Positions 22,601-33,619 of a stretch of 64,000 bases of DNA are shown here, one piece after another. A program made the translations under genes and the position numbers. Below the pieces are notes generated by a model. That model had not been told where the DNA came from. It ran no database searches and saw only the letters and a list, made by a program, of their open reading frames with translations. The stretch lies in the NCBI RefSeq assembly GCF_030272615.1, contig NC_081415.1:189996270-190060269 (forward strand). The letters run 5' to 3'. Within the stretch, counting starts at the first letter, position 1, and every line of letters begins with the position of its first letter. The stretch is from Cryptomeria japonica (Eukaryota > Streptophyta > Pinopsida > Cupressales > Cupressaceae).

Positions 22601-25600
22601 TAGATTTGTCTACCTTTGATATAGGTACTATATTTGATATCCATTCTGTGTAGTCTATAGCTCTGATAAATCCATCTTTCATCAATTTCTCTAGTTCAGC
22701 TTTGACTAGCAGTGCCACATGAGGGTGCATTTTACGGAGTTTTTGCTTGACTGGTTTAACTCCTGGTGTGATAGAGAGATGATGCATGATGAGATTAGGA
22801 TCTAGTCCTAGCATATCTAAGTATGTACATGTAAAGTTGATCTTCTTTTCTAAAAAAAGGTTGCCGAAATCTTTTAACTCTTCCGCTGATAGTGATTGAG
22901 CTAAATGAATGATGTGTGGTGTCTCTGGACTCCCAATGTTCACTGGCTGAGTTGGCTCGATCAATATGGAAGATCTCTCCTGGAAGTGACTTGGCAGTAT
23001 ATCAAGTATCTCACCTTCAAGCACCGCAGAGAGGTTTTCACCTTTAGGTACGTCCTTTATTTTCTCTTTTTAGATTCTAACACCGCCACAATGTGGTTTT
23101 CACCATCAAATCTTTTATTTTTATTTTTCTTATTTTTGCGACTAAGATACTTGATATCTGTTTCAGTCCTATTTTCACTTTGTTCGCTGGTGGAAGAGTC
23201 ATGGGTTCAACTACATTGAGATAATAGGCTAACGTATAGTCATTGGCAAAAGTGGGTATATTCAAGAGTTGGTTATAAAGAGTACAATCAATCAGTTCTA
23301 GATGCATTAAGGATAAGGTTGGAACAGGCTCAGGGGAGTTCACGATACTATCATCATGGCTTCAGACCGACCAGTTGAGTTCCAGAAGACTACCTTGCAT
23401 ATGTGTCTCGAGACCAGGAAGAGTTACGACACGATTATCGAAATTCATGTTCGTATTTATTGGACCTAACCCAACCGACCTACTTCTAGCATCATCACCT
23501 ACTTCAGACTGGACTACATATCATGGTGTGACAGTAGATAGTATCTCATCATTCATGATAGAGTAGTCATAATGCGTTGTTGAATAGTTGTTGTTATAAA
23601 TAGAGCTCCTGTCTGAGTCATCAGAGTCATAGGATGAAGTTTCTGACTCATCTTCAAGTGGCTTAGTAAAGGTATATATAGTATCAACACCCACATCTTT
23701 GATGTTGCAAGTTCCTTCATGATTTGGTTCATTGATTGCTTGTATTTGACACACTTGTGGATATGACTTTGACAGTTCTGTTAATCCCCGTCATATGTTC
23801 CATTCAGCTTCCTCTAGACTGATGACTGGTTCTATTTTTGTAGCTTCTAATTCTTCTTTTGTATTTCCGTACCTGATTTGTCCTACCTCATTAGGGGTAG
23901 AGTTAGTAGGTGAAGAAATTGCTTATGTCCTTTCTTCCTCCATCTATCATTCATAGTCTTCTTGTCTTTTTAGTCTGATTTCTGGCATTTCTTTTTGCAT
24001 TTTTAGGCATATCTGCTCTTGTGCATCATTTGCGATAATTCTGGATTCTTCAAGGGTTTCTGTAGTAGATGTATTTGAGAGATGGTCAGGACCCTATTCA
24101 TACTCATTTGAATCAGTTTCTAAATCATCTACTTGTTGTTTGCCAGTATATGTGACCAGAATGTCCAGCGGTGCAAACAATTATTTGATTCTGTATACTT
24201 CGTCCCTCATATCCTCTGGGACTTCTACTTCCTATGGTATTATAGTTGATATAACTGGAACTTGGTTACCACCTATTTCCTCTCTCTGGGTGGGCAATTC
24301 TTTTTTTTCATCATCACACTCTTCCTGAGTTTGTTGAGTATTAAGTTCTTGTGTTGTTAAAGGTAGTACCTTTTTCTTCCACTTATGTTGATGGTGAGAT
24401 ATGTGCTTCTGATCTGATTGATTTATTGGATCATATCCTAGTCTAGCTTTATCATTGGTGGACTTAGTTTGTAATTGAATAGGGTCAATGATACATTTTT
24501 GACGTTTGCCAAGAGGACTAGTACCTGAATATCCCATGCGTTGAAGCATCTTATAGCCTGGACCATATTGTGTCGGGGAAATTTCACAATGTCATATTTC
24601 TTTGTTTGCACTGTCTTCTTTGAAAAGTGATTTGAGAACATCATCTCCTTCTATTTCACCTACAAGAGAAGTAGAGGACTGTATAAGGGTGCCATCATAA
24701 ATAACTTTTGGAGTTGAAATTTGTGGCTTCATAACCCTTGATGGTTTTCCCGACTGTCTTGGTGATGAAGGAAGAGACATTAGTGAGAGGATAGGCTCTA
24801 TCTTGTATCCATCCATGCTAGTGTTTGTGATTTTCAATTTCTTTTGTAAATCTTTCAGCAGAGTTTCTAAACTTCCAGTTGTGGAGGCTGCTCTATTATG
24901 AGGAACAAAAGCATCAACACTCTGTGTTAATGCATTGCATGTATAACTTGTATCAGCAAGAATACTGACTTCAACTCCATTATAAGGAAACTTCAGGCAT
25001 TGATGATACGTAGATGTACTGCGTTCATTTCATGAATCCATGGCCTGCCTAGTAAGATGTTGTATGAAAGATAAAGATCTAGGACTTGAAAAATAATATC
25101 TCTTTCTACAGGTCCTACCCTGATCGGTAATCGCACCAGACCCTTAGAGGTTCTTTCTTCTTCATCATAAGCCTTGATTGTTATCTTCTTTGTTGGATCA
25201 ATAACATTTTCAGAAAATCCCAACTGTGTCAATAGATTGTAAGTACAAATGTTCAACCCAGTGCCTCCATCTATCAAAACATGTTTAACGTGGTGTTTAT
25301 GGATCATGGCTTCAATGTGTAATGGTTGGTTATGTAGGTGACTTAGTGAGTTATCATCTTCTTCAGAGAAAGTGAGATAATGAGGTAAGGTCAGGTTACC
25401 CACCATAGATTGAAACTGATCTACATCTAAATCTTTAGGGACACTGGTGGTAAGTAAATGCCTGTCCAGGACCTCTCTATGAGCAGAAGAAATCATAAGA
25501 AGCTCCAAAATAGAGATTTGAGCATTGGTTCTCTTCAATTGTTCGACAATACTATAACTAGGAGAAGACAGTGAAGCTAGTTGTTTTGATTTAGCCATGA

Positions 25601-27497
25601 TTTTGTCTGTTTGTCTATTTGGTAGATTTGATGTTGTTTGATCAAAAGTTGAGGAACTGGCTCTTGGGAGAGTAATCTTCCTTTGAGCACAAGTCATGGC
25701 ATTAGCAGCTTGTGCTTGAGTTTGGTGGTCTGGGACTATGATCACATTGAAATATTTAGCTTGAGAAGATTCAATCATGTTGATCACATTATCATTGTTA
25801 GTGTAAGTATAATTGACTCTAGCTCCTCCCCTGGATTTTGAGGAATCTCCTTGTTCATAAGTGGGTAAGGGATCTTTAAAGGCCTTATGATTAGCATTAG
25901 TTGTGTGATTTCCAACAATGATCTTGCCTACGTCAATGAGATCTTGGATTTCATGTCGGAGTTTCATGCAGTGGTTTATGTTATGTCCCTTGTTCCGATG
26001 GTAGTCACAGTATTCGTTTTCTCTCCATCATTTGGGTCTAATTTCTAGGTCATATGGTCTAGAATTGTCTGGTAATGTTATCAGATTATTTGCCAATAAA
26101 GTTTTAAAAGCCAATTCATATGATTCATCTAGAGGAGTAAAATCACACTTAGGCTTTGAAAGCCAAGGTTTTTCTTTAAACCATTCTCTTGTTTTCTTTG
26201 GGGGATTCTCTGTTGTAGTTTTAACTGCTTTGAGTGCTTGCGTGCCACTGGCCAAGTTAAATATTGTGGATTTTATTTTTGCTTGGACAATATCTACCAC
26301 TCCATCATTAACGACGTTCTTGTTGCTATCTTTGCCATATTTCTAGTATTTACTCTTTTGTTTAGAGCTAGAACCTTGAGATGTTTCTTTCCAAAGTGAT
26401 ATATCTCCCTTTTTGATAAGCGCATCTTCCATTCTGAGGGCGTTATCTACCATTTTGTTGAATGAAGGGTGTACTTGCATCTGGACACTGTATTTCAATG
26501 CAGGGACTAAGTTGTTGACGAAGATATCCATTTTCTCAAGATCTGGGATAGTCCGTGAATATCTAGAGAACATCTTTCTCCATCATTGGAGGAAGGTGAG
26601 AAAGAGTACTCCTATCTTTTGTCTAGTATTGCAAAGCTCTATCATAGTGACTGGGTGATGAATGTTGTATGAGTATTGTTGTAAAAATAGTTGGATTAGT
26701 TCTTCAAACATTTTTATTCCTTTGGGTAGGCTTGTGAACCATTCCATTGTTTGACCCCCTAAACTCCTTGGGAAAAGGCGCATGAGGTACGTTTGATCAT
26801 GCATGAACTCCATACAGGTAGCACAAAACTCTCTGACGTGATCTTGAGGATTTGAGGTACCATCATATTTGTCAAATTTTGGGATCTCAATTCATGAAGG
26901 TAATGGAGACATGTAAAGGTTTTTGTCAAATAGGAATGGGCATATTGTCTCTAGAGAATATTGTTTTGGCGTTTTATCTTTGTTTTCTATTCTTGTGACC
27001 ACAGTTTGTAATGCTTGCATTTGTTTGCTCATTTTTCCCCATGGTGTCTCTTCCTCTTTAGGGATGAGGGCCTCCACATTATAACCAGTAGGGAGTTTGG
27101 CACCTTGCTTTGCTAATTCTAGGAAATAGTCTTCTTTTTCCCTAGCCATGATGACCTTCATCATTTTTCAAAATTGTTTGTCACTCTGACATCTATGTAC
27201 TTCGGCTTCATGAGGTTCAGGAAGCTCAGATTTAGTGGATGAGGAATCACTATCAGTGGAATGGTTGCTAAAGTCATCATGAGTGTCTCATTTATTAGCT
27301 TCTCTTTCTTGTCTTTCCCCAGACATGTTGGGAGATAGGGGCTGACCAAAGACTGGTATGTCGTAAACTGGTATCTACGATGAGGACGGTTTATTGTAAA
27401 AGGGGTCTTCCTTAAAGAATGGATTGTCTTTTGACACAAAGGGGATTTCTTTTTCTTTGTCCTTTTTTCTACAAGAATTTCTGGTTTGAACAGGCAT
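19674..27497 (-). pseudogene. Tat-like gypsy gag-pol polyprotein
   Basis: Minus strand, ATG at 27497 (MPVQTRNSCRKK), stop at 19674, about 2,600 codons. In order: capsid near 26900-26400 (CMEFMHDQTYLMRLFPRSL, MEWFTSLPKG); Cys-His segment CDYHRNKGHNINHC near 26000; protease VLIDGGTGLNIC near 25260 and NILLGRPWIHEM; a G-patch-like stretch (GYKMLQRMGYSGTSPLGKR) near 24540; RT (23024-21933) with intact YVDD near 22290; RNase H; second RNase H with FFDGSF and NNITEYEAL, but GYSQL where GDSQL is expected; integrase with retained D, D, E (FDLIGQI, ITDNG, GQLEA), near 20600-20230. Most of it stays in one frame broken by nonsense codons; a stretch at about 25000-23050 is shifted. Confidence 0.92.
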
Positions 27498-29631
27498 TTT
27501 ATAACTGACAGGACCGAGAGCGAGATGTGTTGCAGAAGTCAAGATCAAATTGTAGCTAGTAGTTCGTTTAATGTAGTGATTGAGTGAAGTAACTAAGATC
27601 TGGTCTGGTTTCAGGAATTATCTATCCTGTGTAAGATGTTATCTAAGTTAACTTAGGTTTGATAAGATGTTGTTTGAACTAGCTTAAAGATGATCGACAA
27701 AGTCATGCAACGTAATGACAAAGGTACACTATCAAGGTTGTTAATGCTTAGGAGGATGATAACCAGTTTTAGGCTCATTGTAGACTATTTTGGACAGGTT
27801 TGACTGTTTTAGACTGGCAAAATCAGAGACCCGTACGACAAAATTTCTGAAACCATATGACAGTATAAAAGGTTCAGGACGACGACAGTTCTATTTCATA
27901 CGAGTTGTTGCCTAGTATCGTAGGACAAATGGGTAGGTCTTGGACAATAAATAATTATGTTCAGTTCTGTCTCGTACGACATAGGATTTAGCTTTGAACG
28001 ACAGACTGCTGGGTTTTGTACGATAGAGGATTGACCTTAGGATGAAAATTTAGTAGACTCGTACGACATAGAATATGGTGCAGGTCAATAAATGACCAGG
28101 CTCATACGAGTGTTAACAGGACAGAGACAAAAATTCTGAGTTTTTCAATGACTGGGTATGACAACTGAGTATAACTGATTCTTGACCAGGATAGACTAGT
28201 TTTGACATGGGCAGAGTTTATAATCGAGTTGTTTGATCTTGTTTTCTTCAGTTTCAGTATTCCAGTTTTAATGAGGGATAAAAACACAAAAAACACAAAA
28301 GATATATAATAATTCAATCACAACACGCTAACCCTATGGAAGTTGGCTTAGAGAAGAAAACCTTTGCTTGTTGACTTAGGTACACACCCAATAGCTAATC
28401 AGAATATGACCGCTGAGTCTCACGCAATGGATTCTCAATGCCGTATTAGCCGACTCCAAATGCTAATGGGGGCACGATATGGCAAGTGTCTTGGGAGAGT
28501 TACTATCTCTCTTGCACAAAGATTATCAACCTTTCGGAGGTGAATCGGGTAGCATCTATCTTAAACTTCTTAGTTAGGAATTCTGTTTGAAATTACCCCT
28601 TGAAGTCACACAAAAATGATTGAGGCCTATAGCTGGACAAGGTATCGAAACAAGTTGTAGTCACGTAAAGGTGATTGAGACCGTGAGGCCCTACAAAATG
28701 CTCGATATGAGAGATCTCAAAGAGAAAACTCAAATAATCCCATCCTCTGAGACTTTAATCACCAAAGGCCTATTTATTATAGTGAGTTGGAATGCTCAGG
28801 TCTAGCTGTACTCACTTGGGTCGTTCTCAAAGGGTGATTACTTTTTCCCGCTGTGACAGGCTCACTAAAGGTACACAAATCTCAAAACTTAGAAAAAAGC
28901 TTCGAGGGTCTAGATTTCTGATTGTCTATAAAAGACAAGAGCATACTCTCCTACCTCTTAGATTTTTCTAAAAACATGAAAGACAGATTTGTTCTTTAAC
29001 CAGATAGCAATTTAAGTGCCTAAGAAAATACTAAATGAATACACAATGTTTAGTCGATTCTCCTTAGGCAACCTGCAAAAACAACACATCAGTAGTCATG
29101 TTGTTTTTATTCTTTGATAGACGTATGTTTGATTGATAGATTCTTTGACAAGCATCCTGGAAGAATTTGGTTAGGCTGTGAAAATATCAGGCAGACAGAA
29201 GACAATTCAAGGTCAGCGTTAGCATAATCAAAATTTAAGCAAAAAAAAATCCTGAAAGGTAATCTACTTTTAATCTATCAGAAAACAAAATCGTACGACA
29301 ATCCTCATAAAATAGAATGACAGAACACTTTTATCGTACGAGTTAGAAATCAATAAAGAACAATAAAAGATAACATAAGCAGTATGTCGTATGAGTCATA
29401 AATCAATACAAAACGACAGAATATAACAAAATCAGTTTGTCGTACGAGTCCATATTCTGATTTGTACGATAATGTACAGGATATAATTTTGTTTCATACG
29501 ATAAACTGCAGGCATCAATAATATGTCGTACTATGTAGTGAGACTACTTGTACGATATTTTGCAGAGACTGTACGGACGAAACCTACAAGATAAAAAAAA
29601 ATGATTTTGAGGCGGAAAAAAGTAATTTTCT
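27498..29631 (-). other. Leader of the Tat-like element with clustered TCGTACGA motifs
   Basis: About 2.1 kb between PBS and gag without coding similarity. It carries five exact TCGTACGA palindromes (27972, 28059, 29291, 29334, 29440) and more than ten one- or two-base variants (such as CATACGAG, GTCGTATGAG, TGTACGAT) in two clusters, 27830-28110 and 29290-29575. The sequence between them (28320-29080) lacks them and looks like a separate block. A long leader could hold packaging or regulatory signals; no function is established. Confidence 0.5.
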
Positions 29632-29649
29632 GCCCCACGCTGGGCACCA
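29632..29649 (-). other. Primer-binding site (tRNA-Lys-like) of the Tat-like element
   Basis: The minus strand reads TGGTGCCCAGCGTGGGGC, four bases after the LTR end. It differs by two bases from TGGCGCCCAACGTGGGGC, the classical site complementary to tRNA-Lys(1,2). It therefore differs from the initiator-Met-type sites of the copia elements in this window. Confidence 0.8.
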
Positions 29650-29653
29650 GAAA

Positions 29654-30707
29654 TGTGTGTGTGAAAAGTGGACATGTATATGTATTTGCAATACACAACA
29701 CTTCAATTAAGTCATTACATGCATGGTTAGAAAGATATAAACATGAATATGAAAACCATAACAAATCGACCCATTTCCTTCTAAAAGATGCAAGTATAAG
29801 ATTTCTCATAGATTTGCATAAGCAATACCAGTGACTAGACTACACCAAGACGAAGGATTTAATCTATATGAGCATGATATTAAGCTAGATGGAGGAAAGA
29901 TTAATCTAACATGATTTTTGCAATATTAAGCTAAATGATTTAATCAATATGAAATAATTAATATACAATATTCTCAATGAATCTAGAGCAAAAATAGTAT
30001 AATAACAATATATTCTCCAGCCTCCCTAAATGGGAGATGAGAGCCTGAATTTATAGAAAATTCATAAAGAAACCAAAGGCTGAGATCAAATGATGATGAG
30101 CGGTCAAGATTTTCCAAGAGGAAGCACAATCTAGGTGAATTGATGTGATTGGATGCTTTTCTCAATTTTAAAGGAAATTGAACTAAAATTAAGATAAAAT
30201 CAGAAAAAAACTGATTTATTCTCTATTTCATTCAATTTTAATAATTAATTGTTTTAATTGCTTTCTCTGAGATTATTTATCAATTTTTAATTTGTTTTTC
30301 AAGATTATCTCCAATTGATTTCTTTTCTCAAATTTTTAATTCTTTCTTGGTCAATTAATTCCTTTTTTGATTTATTTCCATTTTTGAAGATTTGTGCTCA
30401 ATTGATTTATTTAATTAAATTCCTCTTTTTGATGATTTAATGGCAAATTGATTTATTTAATTAAATATACAAAAGATATTTAATTAAAATAAATAAGATA
30501 ATTGTTTTAAATGATTTACTTGGAATGATTTAATTAATTAAATAAATATTTAATTAATATTGGTTGATTAATTTGCCATGTGAGATTTGATGATTTTAGA
30601 AATTAATTGTGTGCTTAAGATTGATTTAATTGCCTTTGGCTAGGACCTTGGTGAGGTTGTCGAGATTAGGGGCTCATGGTTTAGATGACCATTTTTAGGG
30701 TATTACA
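29654..30707 (-). repeat. 5' LTR of the Tat-like element
   Basis: Same ends as 13509-14565 (TGTGTGTGTG...ATTACA on the plus strand), followed on the right by the TSD TTACC. The short minus-strand open frames within it are not genes. Confidence 0.95.
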
Positions 30708-31811
30708 TTACCCTCTCCAGGTAGGTGTCGGTTCTCTTCTTCTTAGGATCAAGAGGTGAGGCAAGTAGGGTAGAGGCATACCTGTCTAACATGTCATACA
30801 TTACCTCATATCCCATGGGCTCCACTTCTTCCTTTTTGGGCTCAACCACCTCCATTATGCACTCATCTACTCTAATGATAAAATATATGTCCTCTTCATA
30901 CTTCTTGACAATATCGCCAGATATTCTCATCCTCTGGCTCATCTTACGTCTGAATTCATCAAAGTATTTGTTCAGGACTTCAGGATAACCGGTTCCTACT
31001 GCTTGTAGACTTTCTCTGATTTGCTTGGTAATTGGTTGGTCAGCAGACCATTGTATATCACCGACTCCTGGGAAATAGCCTTGAAAGTAGAAAAAAAATC
31101 CTACCAACAGTTGTCCAAATTTAAATATTAAGGCATTGTCCTCTTTAATAGACTTCAGGTTCACCAGAAGTTGCCTTTGCATACAGGTGCATAAATCAAA
31201 TGAGGCATCTTTCATGATCATCTTGTAGGTGGAATTTACCGCTGCAGTAGAGACAGAGTTAATTCTGCTAGAATAGAATGTCCGGTATCTTATCACCATA
31301 CGAGCATACTTGACCAGATCATCCTTGATGGTATTGATGGTCATTCCCTGTTGGTCGCTCATAGGACCGGTGAGCTTGGTCATTTCCATCTTAATGACTT
31401 TCCTTAGGGCTGGCCAACGTTACAGAAATCGGTGATGACATGAATCGCTTCCGGTGTGATGTCATGTGTCTGCTCAAGATACATTTTGTCACTGTGCACT
31501 TTGCTTAGAATGATGTGGATGTGATCTTCTGTAAATTCTTCAAGAAAATAGACCGCATTGTGAAGTTTCTTTCTTTCTAGGATGCTGTATTCCGATTTGA
31601 TCTTCTTGTCATTCCCATAGAATAAAATTAACTGAGAATAGATCACTAGAGATCCCAAGTCTTCTATTTTGCAATCAATATAATCTGAAATACCTTGCTC
31701 AACTATAACACCAATGGGTATCTGGGATAGGGCATTGTATTTCGCTTTCCGTTGGATGAAATCTACTGAATCATTAGGTGCACTAGAACTGGAGTGTGAT
31801 GTAGAAGCCAT
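30708..31811 (-). CDS. ORF2, N-terminal part (unknown function, one frameshift, interrupted)
   Basis: Minus strand from MASTSHSSSSAPNDSVDF (ATG at 31811). It is continuous to about 31404, then a single-base indel shifts the frame (TDFCNV / LRKVIKMEMTKLTG), and it runs on to the Tat insertion at 30708 (RTDTYLERV). Removing the insertion gives an in-frame join to 13503. Visible traits: a Ser-rich start, a mostly alpha-helical middle, a hydrophobic FGQLLVGFFFYFQGYFPG stretch near 31110, and an acidic helix PKKEEVEP. It has no Asp-protease, RT, integrase or transposase motif that I recognise. A start further upstream is possible but less likely, because the sequence before 31811 is not similar in character. 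Confidence 0.6.
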
Positions 31812-32288
31812 GATAAACAAAGAAATAAGAATTTTGATAAATACCTTCAGAAATCCATAATTTAGGGTTTGCAACTTTAGCTTCACCACACACTACTTTG
31901 GTTGTTGGATTGCCGCTTTGTGTTCTTCACTTGTCTGATTGATATTATCTACAGATTCTTCTTCAAAGATTTTATCTCTCAGAATCGCAAAACAAATCAC
32001 CTTTGGTCACTCTGCACTTGAGAATTTCTTTGCTCATAAATTGATAAGTGAAAATGACTTGAAAATCCCTTTTAAACAAATTCTTCACTTGAAAATCCCT
32101 TTTAAACAAATTCTTCACCTACCATAATAAATGCTCCACAATTAGGTTATAAACCTTAATTTTGCCTTTTACCATTTCTGGTCTTTTGCCGATTGATAGG
32201 TAACACATGGTAGTTAAGGTCTTTTACCAGTGTAAACCAGGGGTTCGAAACATTTCACGGATTTGTTCCCCCTAAGCATTTCTGAAGC
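31812..32288 (-). other. Spacer between gag and ORF2 with a 30-bp tandem duplication
   Basis: No coding sequence is recognised. A perfect 30-bp direct duplication (ACTTGAAAATCCCTTTTAAA...) occupies 32057-32086 and 32087-32116. How ORF2 would be expressed (splicing, internal start) is not evident. Confidence 0.5.
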
Positions 32289-33569
32289 TTAGTTTGTTGG
32301 TTTAGTGACTTCCACACTCGGTGCAGAAACCGGTTCTTCTTGTGACACTTCTTCAGGTTTCTTCTTCCATGTTGTCTTCATATCTACTTGAATAGTTTCA
32401 ACATCAATCTTTCCTTCCGAAGTGACCGGTATATCATCTAATATGTTCTTTCTCATTCTGCAGGTTCTGGCAAGGTGTCTCGGTTTGTTGTAATGATAGC
32501 AAACCATTCCAGGTGCTCTCCATGGTCCATTATTCATGTTTCCATTCTTCCTTCTGCATGATGCAGTAGTGTGACCACGACCATAACAGATCAAGCAGGT
32601 TGCTCTCCAACCGGTTTCCACTTGATAACCACCACCACCCGACTGATGGTCATAGGCATTATACTGGTTTGGATTTCGGTTCACAGAGGATTCTGGAAAA
32701 AATCCTTGACTCCTTTGAGGATATCTTCCAGTGTTGTGTATAACATACTTGCATTCAAATGCTCTATGCCCAAACTTGTTGCATGCATAACAGTTACCAT
32801 TGAATCTATTGGATCTAGGCTTATTGTTTAGAAAGTAGGGAAAATTATTGTAAGCCTTACTTCTACATACATTATCAGTGTGTCCTTCCTTGCGACAATT
32901 AAAGCAAATAGGTTTAAACTTTTGCTTACCTTTATTCTTTGGTGCTGGTTGCTTCTTTGATGCTCCATCTTTTGTTCCAGAGGTCTCACCTTCCTCATAA
33001 CCAGAAAAACCAAGTCCAGTGGTATTTCTTACCAGTTTTTCTAATTCAAGCTTTTGTTCTAGCTTAACAGTACTCTTATTGAATTTGACAAGTATTTCCT
33101 TTGACTCAGTGAGTTCTTTGGAAATAGTAGCATTGGATTCCTTCAAGGTTGCATTCTCAGAAATAGCCATGTTTAGTTCACCTTGCATTTCTTCTTTTTC
33201 CACTTTACTCTCTTGGAGATGAGCGGTAAGTGCACTGATTTCTTGCTTCAGCTTGGAGATCTCATCATCTTTGTCTTTTACCAGATCTTCAGCTTTTCTC
33301 CGGTTCTCAAGCTCTTGACACATTCTGATAGTCAGTCCTTCTAGTTCCCTTCTTAGGTTAGCTTTAGATTCATTCAGTTTTTCAACTTCTTCAACTAGGG
33401 CTTCCATGTCTGCTTCATCAGAAGAACTATTTTCAGTAAGCTCCGTCAGTTTCTCAGCATGCTCTCTTCTCTTTGCTAGAGAGGCTTTATATTTGACTTT
33501 GAGTTCATCAAAGGCTTTCTCAATCTGAGTAAGATGATGAGTAAGTTCCCTCACAGTGTATTCCCCCAT
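32289..33569 (-). CDS. Gag-like coiled-coil protein with four zinc knuckles (426 aa)
   Basis: The only long uninterrupted retrotransposon frame in the window. ATG at 33569, 36 bases after the PBS (MGEYTVRELT); an upstream extension of the open frame runs through PBS and LTR and is discounted. Residues about 10-180 form a heptad-rich coiled coil, 190-220 are basic, then CCHC knuckles at 222-235 (CFNCRKEGHTDNVC), 260-273 (CYACNKFGHRAFEC), 325-338 (CLICYGRGHTTASC) and 357-370 (CYHYNKPRHLARTC, second Cys replaced by Tyr). The copia UBN2 capsid domain is absent. It probably binds element RNA and assembles through the coiled coil or with a helper gag (inference). Knuckles 1-3 keep all ligands. Confidence 0.85.
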   Translation of the reverse strand: MGEYTVRELTHHLTQIEKAFDELKVKYKASLAKRREHAEKLTELTENSSSDEADMEALVEEVEKLNESKANLRRELEGLTIRMCQELENRRKAEDLVKDKDDEISKLKQEISALTAHLQESKVEKEEMQGELNMAISENATLKESNATISKELTESKEILVKFNKSTVKLEQKLELEKLVRNTTGLGFSGYEEGETSGTKDGASKKQPAPKNKGKQKFKPICFNCRKEGHTDNVCRSKAYNNFPYFLNNKPRSNRFNGNCYACNKFGHRAFECKYVIHNTGRYPQRSQGFFPESSVNRNPNQYNAYDHQSGGGGYQVETGWRATCLICYGRGHTTASCRRKNGNMNNGPWRAPGMVCYHYNKPRHLARTCRMRKNILDDIPVTSEGKIDVETIQVDMKTTWKKKPEEVSQEEPVSAPSVEVTKPTN

Positions 33570-33604
33570 ATCTCCTTCCAATTGGTTAAACTTATAGAAA
33601 GGTT

Positions 33605-33618
33605 GGCTTTGATACCAA
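33605..33618 (-). other. Primer-binding site (initiator tRNA-Met type)
   Basis: The minus strand reads TTGGTATCAAAGCC one base from the LTR end, like the copia sites at 4192 and 8669. This supports mobilisation by copia enzymes. Confidence 0.85.
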
Positions 33619-33619
33619 T

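Larger units (their letters stand above)
13509..30707 (-). mobile_element. 17.2-kb Ty3/gypsy retrotransposon, Tat-like, with antisense PMD gene
   Basis: LTRs of 1,057 and 1,054 bp (13509-14565, 29654-30707) are flanked by TTACC (13504-13508 and 30708-30712). Minus-strand order: 5' LTR, tRNA-Lys-like PBS, 2.1-kb leader, gag-pro-RT-RNase H-second RNase H-integrase (27497-19674), a long 3' region holding a plus-strand plant-mobile-domain gene, PPT, 3' LTR. The second, archaeal-type RNase H and the absence of a chromodomain point to the Tat lineage (established for that clade). The element sits in ORF2 of the non-autonomous element: the host frame reads through when it is removed. Confidence 0.92.

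Noticed and set aside
19674-27497. Endogenous pararetrovirus instead of retrotransposon
   Set aside because: Paired LTRs, a target duplication and an integrase are present, and no movement-protein motif is seen.
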